Shown here: one piece after another, positions 6,739 through 14,632 of the stretch
Numbering within the stretch: the stretch's first letter is position 1
How the letters are laid out: the number at the start of each line of letters is the position of its first letter
DNA from: DAOVQB01 sp023128935
Lineage (GTDB): Bacteria > Eisenbacteria > RBG-16-71-46 > CAIMUX01 > WJJG01
Length of the DNA stretch: 15,285 nucleotides
Assembly (NCBI GenBank): GCA_030628905.1
Contig: DAOVQB010000102.1
Location: 1-15,285, forward strand
Direction of reading: 5' to 3'
Notes under the pieces: model-generated
Databases searched by the model: none
What the model was told of the DNA's origin: nothing
The model's input: only the letters and a program-made list of their open reading frames with translations
Made by a program: the position numbers and the translations under genes

Positions 6739-8184
6739 ATGGCAGAAGCACACTTCATGAGGATGACACGGCAGGAGATCGAGGACGGATCTTGGCTGGA
6801 GCAGGCTCGCGCGGCTTGGTCCAACGATCGGGTTGGTCTGATTCTCATTGAGCCCGAGCCCAGTGGAGACACCGAGCTTCGTCAAGCTGTTGAGACGATG
6901 CTCGATTCCAATGGCTCCTATCAGGCCGGAGACCACGCCGTGATCCATTCTCGGCCGGCCGCGCTCGCTCTGGCATGCGAGACGGCACAGCTGCTCCAGG
7001 AGCGGGGCATCTCCGTGAAGATCGTCTTCGGGATGACAACGTTGGCGCGGGGGATTCACACCCTGTTGAGGGCGGTTTACGCCCCTTCTAGTTCGTCTAA
7101 GCAGCTAGATTCTGGGGGCCAACATGCCGCGACATATGATTTCCCCACGGCGGATCCAAGACGACTCGATGGCATTGTCGCCTGCTACCGAGCACTGCTC
7201 CATGCAATCGAAGAAGAGGGCAGGGCGCACTGGATCGTTCCGATCGGAACCTCCCCGGATCCCGACACCGCGGATGTTCCCGCCCTCGATCTGTTCACTA
7301 AGGTGGCAAGCCGCGCATTGGCGCCAATTGGCCTCATGCGCAACAGTGGACAGATCCGCTCGCACGACATCTGGCTGAACCCCAATCAGTTGGATGTCGA
7401 CCGCCTCAATAAAGGACTCCCCGCTGAGCAGCATTGGACGCTGGCTGAGTGGCGCTCGCTCATCTTCCGCTCAATGGCGGTCTCAGCCGAGCAGCTCCAC
7501 AAGCTGGCCATGGGGATCGAAGGAGTGCGCCTGACAATCAAAGCTTCTCTCGGGGGAGGAACACTGCGCTACCAGCGGGATGATGGTACAGATTTCACCT
7601 ACCGCGTGGCCGGGCGGCCGATCATCCTGGACTGTGGGCGCGTGGGAGAGAACTCACTCGGCGGCACTGCCCCATTCAGCTCGGCCATCACGAATCAGCC
7701 TACGACCGAGGTCTTCGTCGGTCCCATTGAGGACTCGATGAACGGCCGCATTATCTTTGACGTCCCCGAGCGAACGGTGCATGGCGTCATCCGGGCGCCC
7801 TACCGCATCGAGATCAGCGCTGGGAAGGTGACGAGTGTGGATGCTCCAGATGATGAAAGCCGAAGGATCCTGCGCAATTACACGGGGCTCGAAACGTATG
7901 ACGGCATCGCGCTCAGCGGAGACGAAGCCACAGCCTTCACGACGCGAAGGATCATCGCCGAGATGGCTATCGCGGGGTTCAATCCCGTCATGCTGCCTGA
8001 GATCCAAAGCGGCCGGCTGAGACCAGTAACCGGGCTGGTGCTCACCGACGAGAAGCTGGGCGATCACCAGGCCTTTGGGGCCAATGACCAGTTCAATGGA
8101 AACACACCATCATCCTGTGGTGACCACCGCGTGGAGCACACCGACTTCGTGGGCGGCATCGATCGGAAGCTCAAGATCGAGTGA
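6739..8184 (+). CDS. M29-family-like metallopeptidase (aminopeptidase T type)
   Basis: ATG 6739 is chosen (481 residues) because a GGGGG run lies about 6 bases upstream; a TTG at 6694 would add 15 residues without a good ribosome binding site. The C-terminal half follows the pattern of M29 aminopeptidases: Glu324 in PTTEVFVGP, Glu408 in RRIIAEMAIAGFNP, DEK at 437-439 then His443, and His467-x-Asp469 in VEHTDF, matching all five expected metal ligands in order. These enzymes release N-terminal residues from peptides using two metal ions. The N-terminal 260 residues are much less recognisable and contain an Asn/Ser-poor, Pro-containing linker near 115-130. The related dioxygenase NicX shares this fold, so a non-peptidase activity is possible. 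No signal peptide is seen, so it is probably cytoplasmic. It is divergent from the secreted peptidase gene. Confidence 0.72.
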   Translation: MAEAHFMRMTRQEIEDGSWLEQARAAWSNDRVGLILIEPEPSGDTELRQAVETMLDSNGSYQAGDHAVIHSRPAALALACETAQLLQERGISVKIVFGMTTLARGIHTLLRAVYAPSSSSKQLDSGGQHAATYDFPTADPRRLDGIVACYRALLHAIEEEGRAHWIVPIGTSPDPDTADVPALDLFTKVASRALAPIGLMRNSGQIRSHDIWLNPNQLDVDRLNKGLPAEQHWTLAEWRSLIFRSMAVSAEQLHKLAMGIEGVRLTIKASLGGGTLRYQRDDGTDFTYRVAGRPIILDCGRVGENSLGGTAPFSSAITNQPTTEVFVGPIEDSMNGRIIFDVPERTVHGVIRAPYRIEISAGKVTSVDAPDDESRRILRNYTGLETYDGIALSGDEATAFTTRRIIAEMAIAGFNPVMLPEIQSGRLRPVTGLVLTDEKLGDHQAFGANDQFNGNTPSSCGDHRVEHTDFVGGIDRKLKIE

Positions 8185-8332
8185 TCTGCATGGAAGGCAC
8201 GCGGTTGCTGGGTGTGCTTCACAGCGGGCAGACACTCCTCAAGCATCCCGCTGAGAGCGAGCGCCGAGATCTGCGATCCCGCGATCAAGATCCACCCGCC
8301 AGGGGCCGAACACTCGGGGCGAGAGGACGACC

Positions 8333-9283
8333 ATGACACCACCCACATTCGCAGGAACTCGCCACGGCGAAGCTGGCGCAGCAGTAGGCATACTCATGTT
8401 CCTCGCGGCTGTCATTGTCGCAGTGGTTGTGCTCATCCCCAAACTGCTAAGAGAGGATGAGAAGCCGGCATCAGATCCTACTGCGACAGTCGCAGTTCAG
8501 TCGGCAAGCAGGCCGGAGAAGTTGAATCCTGATCCCTACCGGACCCAGATCATGGCCATGGAGAAGATCCTCTACAAGCGTTCCCCGGCAAACTGGAATG
8601 ATGGCGACAAGATTGCCGATCAGGCCATGAAGCTGAGCATGTCGGTCCGGGGAGACAGAAGGAGTCCCAAACATGCACAGGCGTTTATCGAGATCTGCAA
8701 CTTCGCACAAGAGGCAGATGTAGTTTCCGACGTTGGGTATGCCATGCCCAATTTGTCTGAACTCCGAGCCAAATGGGAACCACTGCGGGATGCGGTCTTC
8801 ACCCATGTTTCCTGGTTCCAGAACACAACAGGTTGGCGCACCGCGGCCCAAAGTCAGTCGGATCAGACCGATGACGCGGCCTCGATCCGCGCGCTGATCA
8901 GGCTCTGCGCTGAGATCGAGAGCCTGATTAGCAGGGGGCAGCAAGAGGCAATGGCCATCGGAGAGGCAGCGGTGGATGCTGGAGCGCTCTCGCCCCCGGC
9001 GCGAGCGGAGCATCAGCGCTGGAAGCAGTGGTGCAAGGGATGGCTGGACCGTGTCCAGACTGTGGCCGAGCACTTCCCCGAGCGTCCGGGCAGGGATGCT
9101 GACATAAATGTAATCATGGTCTACCAGCAGCTGGGGCAGGCGATCCATGATCTCCGACTAGTTCCGATTCCCGCGGGCAGCACAACTGCGGTGCCTCGCA
9201 AGTACGAGCGGGAACGACGTTTCGCAAGCGCCTCCTGGCACGTCCAACAGGCTGGGGAGTATTTGGCGAAAGCGACTCCCTAG
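8333..9283 (+). CDS. Hypothetical membrane-anchored protein
   Basis: I do not recognise this 316-residue protein. It has a single strong transmembrane segment at about residues 15-36 (GAAVGILMFLAAVIVAVVVLI) followed by basic residues (KLLRE), then a disordered-looking linker (42-65) and a largely helical domain rich in Ala, Gln, Arg and Trp (66-316). Positive residues flank both ends of the segment, so topology is uncertain. Cysteines stand at 122, 192 and 234. ATG 8333 follows a GAGAGGA ribosome binding site (8321-8327). It is 148 bp downstream of the M29-like gene on the same strand and may be co-transcribed. Codon use resembles the neighbours. A role as a membrane-tethered scaffold is only a guess. 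Confidence 0.75.
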   Translation: MTPPTFAGTRHGEAGAAVGILMFLAAVIVAVVVLIPKLLREDEKPASDPTATVAVQSASRPEKLNPDPYRTQIMAMEKILYKRSPANWNDGDKIADQAMKLSMSVRGDRRSPKHAQAFIEICNFAQEADVVSDVGYAMPNLSELRAKWEPLRDAVFTHVSWFQNTTGWRTAAQSQSDQTDDAASIRALIRLCAEIESLISRGQQEAMAIGEAAVDAGALSPPARAEHQRWKQWCKGWLDRVQTVAEHFPERPGRDADINVIMVYQQLGQAIHDLRLVPIPAGSTTAVPRKYERERRFASASWHVQQAGEYLAKATP

Positions 9284-9348
9284 GCTGCAGGCTACGATAG
9301 GCTATGGGCTGCGATAGGCTATAGGCTGCGATAGGCTGCAGGTTGCGA
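9281..9348. repeat. Four tandem 17-bp repeats between convergent genes
   Basis: Four abutting 17-bp units cover 9281-9297, 9298-9314, 9315-9331 and 9332-9348. The third is TAGGCTATAGGCTGCGA and the others differ from it at two to four positions. The array begins at the stop codon of the gene ending at 9283 (TAG, 9281-9283) and lies before the convergent hslO. Beyond it, GGGCGC (9371-9376) pairs with GCGCCC (9403-9408) around an inner GCAT-GCG-ATGC hairpin, a possible but unproven shared terminator. Confidence 0.9.
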
Positions 9349-9447
9349 CTCTCAGCAGGCATCATCGCAAGGGCGCGTAGGTGCATGCGATGCGCGAGGA
9401 ATGCGCCCAAAGCCAATCCTTCCCGCAGGCTATCGTGAAGGCACCCC

Positions 9448-10203
9448 TCACACCAAGTCAGCGCAGCTGATGGAATAGGCGCGGCCGCAGCGGGGACAGC
9501 GGGCTTCCGTTTCGGGTTTTCCGCAGAAGAGTTCGTCTTCCTTGCCCTGAAACATCGCCCGAAGAACTCCGACGATCCGCTCGCGATTGCATGTACAACC
9601 AAAGATCACGGGGCGCGTCTCGATCAGCTGAACCTCTGGATCATCCAGAAGGCGCAAGGATTCCTCCTTGGAGATGGCCTTGAGCCAGGGGTCATCCACT
9701 TCTGGGAGCGCCATCAACATCATGAACTCGTCGCTCCCGAGTTCAAAGAAGCGCGCGGTCGCCTGCTCTGACTGCTCATAGTACTGTTCAAAGATCCCCA
9801 GTAGGTCGAAGCCTTTCACTGGAATCGAACTCAGATGCGGTTCCCCGGTACGCCGGACCGTCTGGACGAATAGGCGACTGTGGTCTACTGTTTTGACCTG
9901 CTCCGTGAAGTGGCGGCCGACGACCTTCCCCTCCCCCGCATCTGCGGTGATGAAGATATTCAAGGGTGGCTCGCTGAGGTTGAGCGTCCATGCGGCATTC
10001 TCGTCCCGGGGCCGGCAGGTCAGATGCAATCCCGCCGAGGCCAACCCCTGCTTCATCATCACGAACGCAAGCCCATCCGGTTCCTCTAGCCACCTGCGCG
10101 AGTGCCTCTGGTAGTCCCCAAAAACGGGGAAGAAATCAGCCCGCGCAATGAGGATATTCTTCTTGCGGGAAATATAGCGGGCTACCTGAGCTTCGTGCGC
10201 CAA
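9448..10203 (-). CDS. hslO: Hsp33 family redox-regulated chaperone
   Basis: The 251-residue product matches Hsp33 in its second half: GRHFTEQVKTVDHSRLF, then GFDLLGIFEQYYEQSEQATARFFEL (in two conserved blocks), and the zinc centre with Cys203-x-Cys205 and Cys236-xx-Cys239 separated by 30 residues, as expected for CXC-X27-32-CXXC. In the family these cysteines bind zinc when reduced and form disulfides under oxidative stress, which turns on holdase activity in the cytoplasm. The first 90 residues are divergent from the well-known E. coli type. Length is slightly short (about 290 in E. coli). Start is TTG at 10203, fixed by GGAGG at 10214-10210; no in-frame ATG has a comparable site. The gene is divergent from apbE. 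Confidence 0.87.
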   Translation of the reverse strand: MAHEAQVARYISRKKNILIARADFFPVFGDYQRHSRRWLEEPDGLAFVMMKQGLASAGLHLTCRPRDENAAWTLNLSEPPLNIFITADAGEGKVVGRHFTEQVKTVDHSRLFVQTVRRTGEPHLSSIPVKGFDLLGIFEQYYEQSEQATARFFELGSDEFMMLMALPEVDDPWLKAISKEESLRLLDDPEVQLIETRPVIFGCTCNRERIVGVLRAMFQGKEDELFCGKPETEARCPRCGRAYSISCADLV

Positions 10204-10209
10204 GATCGA

Positions 10210-10214
10210 CCTCC
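10210..10214 (-). promoter_or_regulatory. Ribosome binding site fixing the TTG start of hslO
   Basis: The minus strand reads GGAGG here, 6 bases before the TTG at 10203-10201. This is the best Shine-Dalgarno site in the region and is the reason for choosing a TTG start. Confidence 0.7.
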
Positions 10215-10395
10215 CTGCAGAGAGCTTCCTCCAGGGCTACACAGTAGCGCTCAAGCCGGCCCGGCTGCAACGACCACATCCCAAACTTCCGCTGTGCTGC
10301 CCTTGAGGTGATGGCGTCGGGAATGCCCCGGGAAAGAGAACCGGAACTTGACCAGACGCTTGGCGGATGGCTAGATCGCGCGGAGGGAGGCAGGC

Positions 10396-11766
10396 ATGAG
10401 AAGCCGTTCCATTAAAAGTTCAAAGGCTGTTCACTCTGTGTCACCACCATGTCAGGACACCGAGAGCAGGAATCGATCTCCCCGCGCCTTGCTGCTTGCA
10501 CTGCGACCGGCTATTGCGCGCCGTTACTACCCTTCCCGGTTGTGCGTACTGCCAGTGAGCGTGCTACTGCTGATCGCTCTTGCGCACTGCTCGCCCTCCG
10601 AGAAGGAACAGGCAGTGGCCAAGTTCGTCGAGACGCGCGAATTGATGGGCACCTTTGCCACTGTCACCCTGATTGCAAATAGCGAGGAGACGGCGCTATC
10701 TGCCGCGGAGAAGGCCTTCGCGGCTCTCCAGGATGTGAGCACCCGGATGAATCCCCGATCCGAGGAAAGCGAGATATACGCCGTCAATGAACATGCACAC
10801 GAGCGACCAGTGACTGTGGGTGAAACCACCTTCCTTGTCCTCCAATATGCCCGCGAGCATTCCCGGCTGAGCGGAGGGGCATTCGATGTCACCGTGAGAC
10901 CCCTGATCAAGCTATGGAAACGGTGTGCTGCTGAGGGAAGAGTGCCTGATCGTGGCGAGATCGAGGAAAGCAGGCACCTTGTCGGATTCGAAAAGGTGAG
11001 CCTGGACCCTGACCGGCGCACGATCCGGCTACGGGCCAAGGGAATGAGCATCGACCTCGGCGCCATCGCCAAGGGCTTCGCAATCGACCGGGCCGTGGAT
11101 GCGATCCGCCGCGCAGGTGTCTCAGAGGGCATCGTGGAGGTAGGGGGCGATCTGCGGTGTTTCGGGATGATTCCCTCCGGTTTGATCGGTAAGGAAGCTT
11201 TTATCCCGGTCAACGCCCAACGAGCAAAACCGGGGAAGCAGCGTGGAGGCAACCAGAAGACCGGCAGTATTTCATCCATCCTGCCCTCTGGTCTCCTACG
11301 CACAGATTCCGTTCCCAGCAGTATTTCATCCGTCCTGCCCTCTGGTCTCCTGCGCACAGATTCCGTTCCCAGCGAGGACAGACAACCCTGGCCGCTGGGC
11401 CTGCAGAGCCCCTTTGGGGAAGAACTACTCGGCAAGATGCGGATTCAAGAGGGGGCCGTCGCCACTTCGGGCCACTATCGTCGCCACGTGACGATCGGCG
11501 GAAAGCGGTTCTCTCACATCATTGACCCGCGCACGGGATGGCCTGTCGAGCTCCCCGTCAGTGTTACGGTCATCGCCGATGATGCGGTAACGGCCGATGC
11601 GCTGGCTACGGCTATCACAGTCCTCGGTGTAGATGCTGGAATGGCACACGCCGATTCGCTCGATGGAGTAGAGGCGTTGATCCTGTCGGGCAGCGCGGAG
11701 CAGCCAGAGATGTACAAGACTGCAGGATACCCGCGGATTGAACCCCTGAACCACTCGCGTCAATAG
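10396..11766 (+). CDS. apbE: ApbE flavin transferase with an in-frame repeat insert
   Basis: ApbE transfers FMN from FAD to a Thr/Ser of target proteins outside the cytoplasm, including RnfD and RnfG, which are encoded downstream. Recognisable blocks are RELMGTFATVTL (82-93), SGGAFDVTV (159-167), IDLGAIAKGFAIDRA (219-233), VEVGGDLRCFG (247-257), ATSGHYRRH (356-364), SHIIDPRTGWPV (373-384) and DAVTADALATA (396-406), where Asp401 and Thr405 correspond to the Mg-binding pair. An N-terminal hydrophobic segment (50-64) ends in ALAHC, a poor lipobox, so a lipoprotein or simple anchor is possible. At 456 residues it is about 100 longer than usual: 45 extra N-terminal residues and an insert at about 258-329 that includes an 18-residue duplication. 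ATG 10396 follows GGAGGGAGG (10382-10390). It lies 284 bp before rnfC. Confidence 0.9.
   Translation: MRSRSIKSSKAVHSVSPPCQDTESRNRSPRALLLALRPAIARRYYPSRLCVLPVSVLLLIALAHCSPSEKEQAVAKFVETRELMGTFATVTLIANSEETALSAAEKAFAALQDVSTRMNPRSEESEIYAVNEHAHERPVTVGETTFLVLQYAREHSRLSGGAFDVTVRPLIKLWKRCAAEGRVPDRGEIEESRHLVGFEKVSLDPDRRTIRLRAKGMSIDLGAIAKGFAIDRAVDAIRRAGVSEGIVEVGGDLRCFGMIPSGLIGKEAFIPVNAQRAKPGKQRGGNQKTGSISSILPSGLLRTDSVPSSISSVLPSGLLRTDSVPSEDRQPWPLGLQSPFGEELLGKMRIQEGAVATSGHYRRHVTIGGKRFSHIIDPRTGWPVELPVSVTVIADDAVTADALATAITVLGVDAGMAHADSLDGVEALILSGSAEQPEMYKTAGYPRIEPLNHSRQ
11265..11372 (+). repeat. 54-bp tandem duplication inside apbE
   Basis: Bases 11265-11318 and 11319-11372 are identical at 52 of 54 positions. 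Each copy encodes SSI/VLPSGLLRTDSVP-type sequence in the ApbE frame, and the length is a multiple of three, so the frame is kept. A weaker related string (PSGLIGKEAFIP, about 11173-11208) precedes the pair and may be a decayed third copy. Confidence 0.92.
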
Positions 11767-11826
11767 GGGGGATGTGGCAACAATGTACCGCTCGCGTCAA
11801 TAGGGGGGGGGGTGTGGCAACAATGT
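11750..11826 (+). repeat. Two-copy direct repeat spanning the apbE stop codon
   Basis: Bases 11750-11786 and 11787-11826 are near-identical; shared strings are CTCGCGTCAATAGGGGGG and TGTGGCAACAATGT. They differ by one base near the start and in the length of a G-run (6 versus 10). The first copy includes the last codons and TAG (11764-11766) of apbE. The rest of the gap to rnfC (11827-12050) shows no recognisable gene or RNA element. Confidence 0.9.
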
Positions 11827-12050
11827 GCCGAACTGGGGTTGCCGATCAGGCGACCTAGTGAAGTTCGCGCTCCCCGGCTCAGAGATCGTGCTCCGAAGGC
11901 AACTTCCTTGACTCCGGCCAGGCGTCTGGGCGATGCTTGTTTCTTCCGATGGAGCATCCGGCACCTGGAATGATGAAGCTCCAGTTGAATGACAGAACTC
12001 CATTGAGATGTTTCCGTCAGCACACCGTCTGACCGAGGAGAGAGATATAC

Positions 12051-13439
12051 ATGGCCGTCGTGAAACCTATCCCGGACCGCCTGGAAAAGCGTCGGCTGAC
12101 CTTCAAGGGCGGGGTTCACCCCCCCGAGCACAAGGAGATCACAGAGCACAAGCCCATTGAGCGCGCACCACTTCCGCCCGAGATCTTCCTCCCAACAGCG
12201 ATGCATGTGGGAGCGCCGGCGACTCCGGTCGTTGCGAAGAAGGATGTGGTCTCACGCGCTCAACTGGTCGCTGAGGCAAGCGGGTTTGTTTCTGCCCCCA
12301 TTCACTCCCCCGTCTCAGGAACCGTGAAGGATGTGCTGCCTCTTCCCCACCAGAGTGGGCGGATGGTCCTCTCCATCGTGATCCAGACCGATGTCGAGAA
12401 GACAGAGGAGATCATCCGGGCGGAGGCTTCCCAAGGGGTCGAGGCCAATATCGATCTGTCTCCTTATACACCTGAGCAAATCGTCCGGGCAGTGAAGGAT
12501 GCCGGCATTGTCGGACTTGGGGGAGCGGCCTTCCCCACCTTCATCAAACTGACGCCAAATGAGCAGAAGCCGACTGACATCGTGATCCTGAACGGGACTG
12601 AGTGCGAGCCGTTTCTAACTGCCGATCACCGCAGCATGCTGGAGACGCCGGGGCGGATAATCGCGGGCCTGCGGCTTGCCATGAAGGCAACCGGCGCTCC
12701 TCGCGGCGCGATCGGAATCGAGGACAACAAGCCCGATGCAATCGCCTCGATGAAGAAGGCTTTGCAGGAGGCCAACGTCACCGACCGCATCGAGATCTGC
12801 ACGCTGCGCACCAAGTATCCGCAGGGTGGCGAGCGCAATCTGATCCCCGCCATCACGGGACGCGCTGTGCCGGTCGGAGGATTCCCGCCGGATGTGGGCA
12901 TCGCAATCTTTAATGTTGGCACCGCAGCGGCAATCGCTCTAGCAGTCGCGCACAGCCGGCCGCTCATGGAGCGGGTCATGACCCTTACGGGATTAGGTAT
13001 CAAGAACCCGGGCAATCTGCTCGTCCAGATCGGGACCCCCTTGCAGTTCCTGGTCGATAAGTGCGGAGGAACGACCCACGGTGCATCTATGGCGATCCTG
13101 GGCGGGCCGATGATGGGGCCCACGGCGCCGGAGCTGAATCTGCCCGTCCTGAAAGGGATGAGTGGCATTACCGTGCTAACGCACTCTGAGACGCGGCCCC
13201 GGAAGGAGTTTGCCTGTATCCGCTGCGGCAGGTGTGTCGATGCTTGTCCCCTGGGGCTCATGCCGTCGCTCCTGGCCCGACTGGGACAGCGCCGCAGAGC
13301 CGAGGAGGCTCTACGGTTGAACGTGCTGGCTTGCGTGGAATGCGGTTCATGCAGCTACGTCTGCCCGAGCAATATCCCACTGGTCCAATACATCCGATCG
13401 GGCAAGGCTCAGGCCCAGAAGATCGCGCGAAAGAAGTAG
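12051..13439 (+). CDS. rnfC: Rnf complex subunit RnfC (iron-sulfur, NADH-binding)
   Basis: The 462-residue protein is the peripheral subunit of the Rnf ferredoxin:NAD+ oxidoreductase that exchanges electrons with NAD(H). It has the N-terminal FKGGVHPPEHK motif (18-28), a lipoyl-like segment (79-93, SGFVSAPIHSPVSGTV), the nucleotide/flavin-binding GLGGAAFPTFIK (155-166), NGTECEPFLTADHR (181-194) and YPQGGERNLI (256-265). Two 4Fe-4S sites follow: Cys389, 392, 395, 399 and Cys428, 431, 434, 438. The chain ends KAQAQKIARKK soon after, without the long charged tail seen in many RnfC; a tail-like sequence is present downstream in another frame (13438-13570). Start 12051 follows AGGAG at 12036-12040. 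It is the first rnf gene, as in the usual rnfCDGEAB order. Confidence 0.95.
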   Translation: MAVVKPIPDRLEKRRLTFKGGVHPPEHKEITEHKPIERAPLPPEIFLPTAMHVGAPATPVVAKKDVVSRAQLVAEASGFVSAPIHSPVSGTVKDVLPLPHQSGRMVLSIVIQTDVEKTEEIIRAEASQGVEANIDLSPYTPEQIVRAVKDAGIVGLGGAAFPTFIKLTPNEQKPTDIVILNGTECEPFLTADHRSMLETPGRIIAGLRLAMKATGAPRGAIGIEDNKPDAIASMKKALQEANVTDRIEICTLRTKYPQGGERNLIPAITGRAVPVGGFPPDVGIAIFNVGTAAAIALAVAHSRPLMERVMTLTGLGIKNPGNLLVQIGTPLQFLVDKCGGTTHGASMAILGGPMMGPTAPELNLPVLKGMSGITVLTHSETRPRKEFACIRCGRCVDACPLGLMPSLLARLGQRRRAEEALRLNVLACVECGSCSYVCPSNIPLVQYIRSGKAQAQKIARKK

Positions 13440-13570
13440 GAACAGGCAAGGCACAGACCCGAGCGATCGCGCGGAAGAACGAGAATCACGCAGAGCACAG
13501 GCCCTGAGGATCCGCCAAGCGAACGAAGAGCGGGAACTGCAAGGTCCGCAGGTCAAGGAGGCCCGATTCC

Positions 13571-14632
13571 ATGGCTGCAGAGGAGAAGAGAGGAACCCGG
13601 CTCTTTATGGTTGAGAGCTCTCCTCACGTCGGTGGAGATCTAACAACCCCACGCGTAATGCTCGATGTGCTGATCGCCCTGGCGCCGGCGACGCTTGTTG
13701 CTCTCTGGTTCTTCAAGATGTATGCAGTCGTGTTGGTGGTCTCCTGCGTGGCGGGGGCCGCCTTTGCAGAGGTGCTTGCCAATCGTCTCATGCACCGGAG
13801 CAATAGTCTGGGAGATCTGAGCGCGGTAGTTACTGGCATCATCCTGGCCTTCTGCCTACCTCCCAACTTTCCGTTCTACTTCGCATTTATGGGAGGCGCT
13901 GTATCGACCGGCATCGGCAAGATGGTCTTTGGAGGACTGGGGGCCAATATCTTCAATCCCGCTATGGTTGGCCGCGCATTCCTGACTGCCTGCTTCGGCA
14001 CAATGATGACCACCTGGACCGTACCCGGAACTACGCAAGTCATCGGCAGTCCCGAGGCTATTGAGTACGGTGTGGCACACGGATTGGAAGCCATCACCCA
14101 AGCCACACCGATGGGGCTGGTCAAGCAGGTCCTCAAATCCGGCGGGGACGACCCCGAGAAACTCAAGACCCTCGTCGCACTGATGCCGCGGATGTGTCTC
14201 GGGAGTGTAGGTGGGTCCCTCGGAGAGACCTCTGCTATCGCCATCCTGCTCGGCGGCGGGTGGATGCTTCTGCGCAGGACAATCACATGGCACATCCCGG
14301 TGGGCGTTGTGCTCGGTGCCCTAGCCTTCGCCCTGCCTGCCTGGCTGGTGAGCCCCGCCGCGGTGCCCAATCCCGGCATCCACATTCTGGGGGGGGCGAT
14401 GTTGTTCGGGGCCTTCATCATCGCCACTGATCCGGTCACCTGCCCGCTTTCAGCGAAGGGGCGGCTTATCTTCGGCGTAGGCGTGGGTATTCTGACGATG
14501 CTGATCCGCATCCTGGGAGGATACCCCGAGGGCGTGATGTACGCCGTCCTCCTAATGAACGCCCTAACCCCATTCCTGGATCAGTGGACCAAGGCAAAAC
14601 CCCTGGGGCTGGAGGGAAACTCCAATGCGTAA
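13571..14632 (+). CDS. rnfD: Rnf complex subunit RnfD (flavinylated membrane protein)
   Basis: The 353-residue integral membrane protein has many hydrophobic helices (for example 29-49, 51-71, 84-116, 220-234, 242-262, 270-286, 297-315). Conserved blocks are SSPHVGGDLTTPRVMLDV (16-33), GGLGANIFNPAMVGRAFLT (121-139), ATDPVTCPLSAKGR (285-298) and GGYPEGVMYAVLLMNALTP (316-334). In the family FMN is bound covalently to the Thr of an S/T-x-A-T-P motif; here it would be Thr179 in ITQATPMG, with Gln in the variable position. The subunit takes part in ion translocation. AAGGAGG (about 13555-13561) precedes ATG 13571. Its stop overlaps the rnfG start by 8 bp (14625-14632), which indicates translational coupling. 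Confidence 0.95.
   Translation: MAAEEKRGTRLFMVESSPHVGGDLTTPRVMLDVLIALAPATLVALWFFKMYAVVLVVSCVAGAAFAEVLANRLMHRSNSLGDLSAVVTGIILAFCLPPNFPFYFAFMGGAVSTGIGKMVFGGLGANIFNPAMVGRAFLTACFGTMMTTWTVPGTTQVIGSPEAIEYGVAHGLEAITQATPMGLVKQVLKSGGDDPEKLKTLVALMPRMCLGSVGGSLGETSAIAILLGGGWMLLRRTITWHIPVGVVLGALAFALPAWLVSPAAVPNPGIHILGGAMLFGAFIIATDPVTCPLSAKGRLIFGVGVGILTMLIRILGGYPEGVMYAVLLMNALTPFLDQWTKAKPLGLEGNSNA

Noticed and set aside
8190..8336. A 48-codon frame that overlaps the ATG at 8333 by ATGA
   Set aside because: No ribosome binding site, and an Arg/Pro-rich low-complexity product; the overlap is probably chance.
10348..10377. TTGACC with TAGATC 18 bp downstream as an apbE promoter
   Set aside because: The -10 matches consensus at only about half its positions; too weak to annotate.
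10527..11435. 302-codon open frame on the minus strand across apbE
   Set aside because: Shadow of the apbE frame; the product is Ser/Arg-rich with no recognisable domain. Noted only because its repeats mirror the 54-bp duplication.
11908..11936. TTGACT before rnfC as a -35 element
   Set aside because: No acceptable -10 at 16-18 bp.
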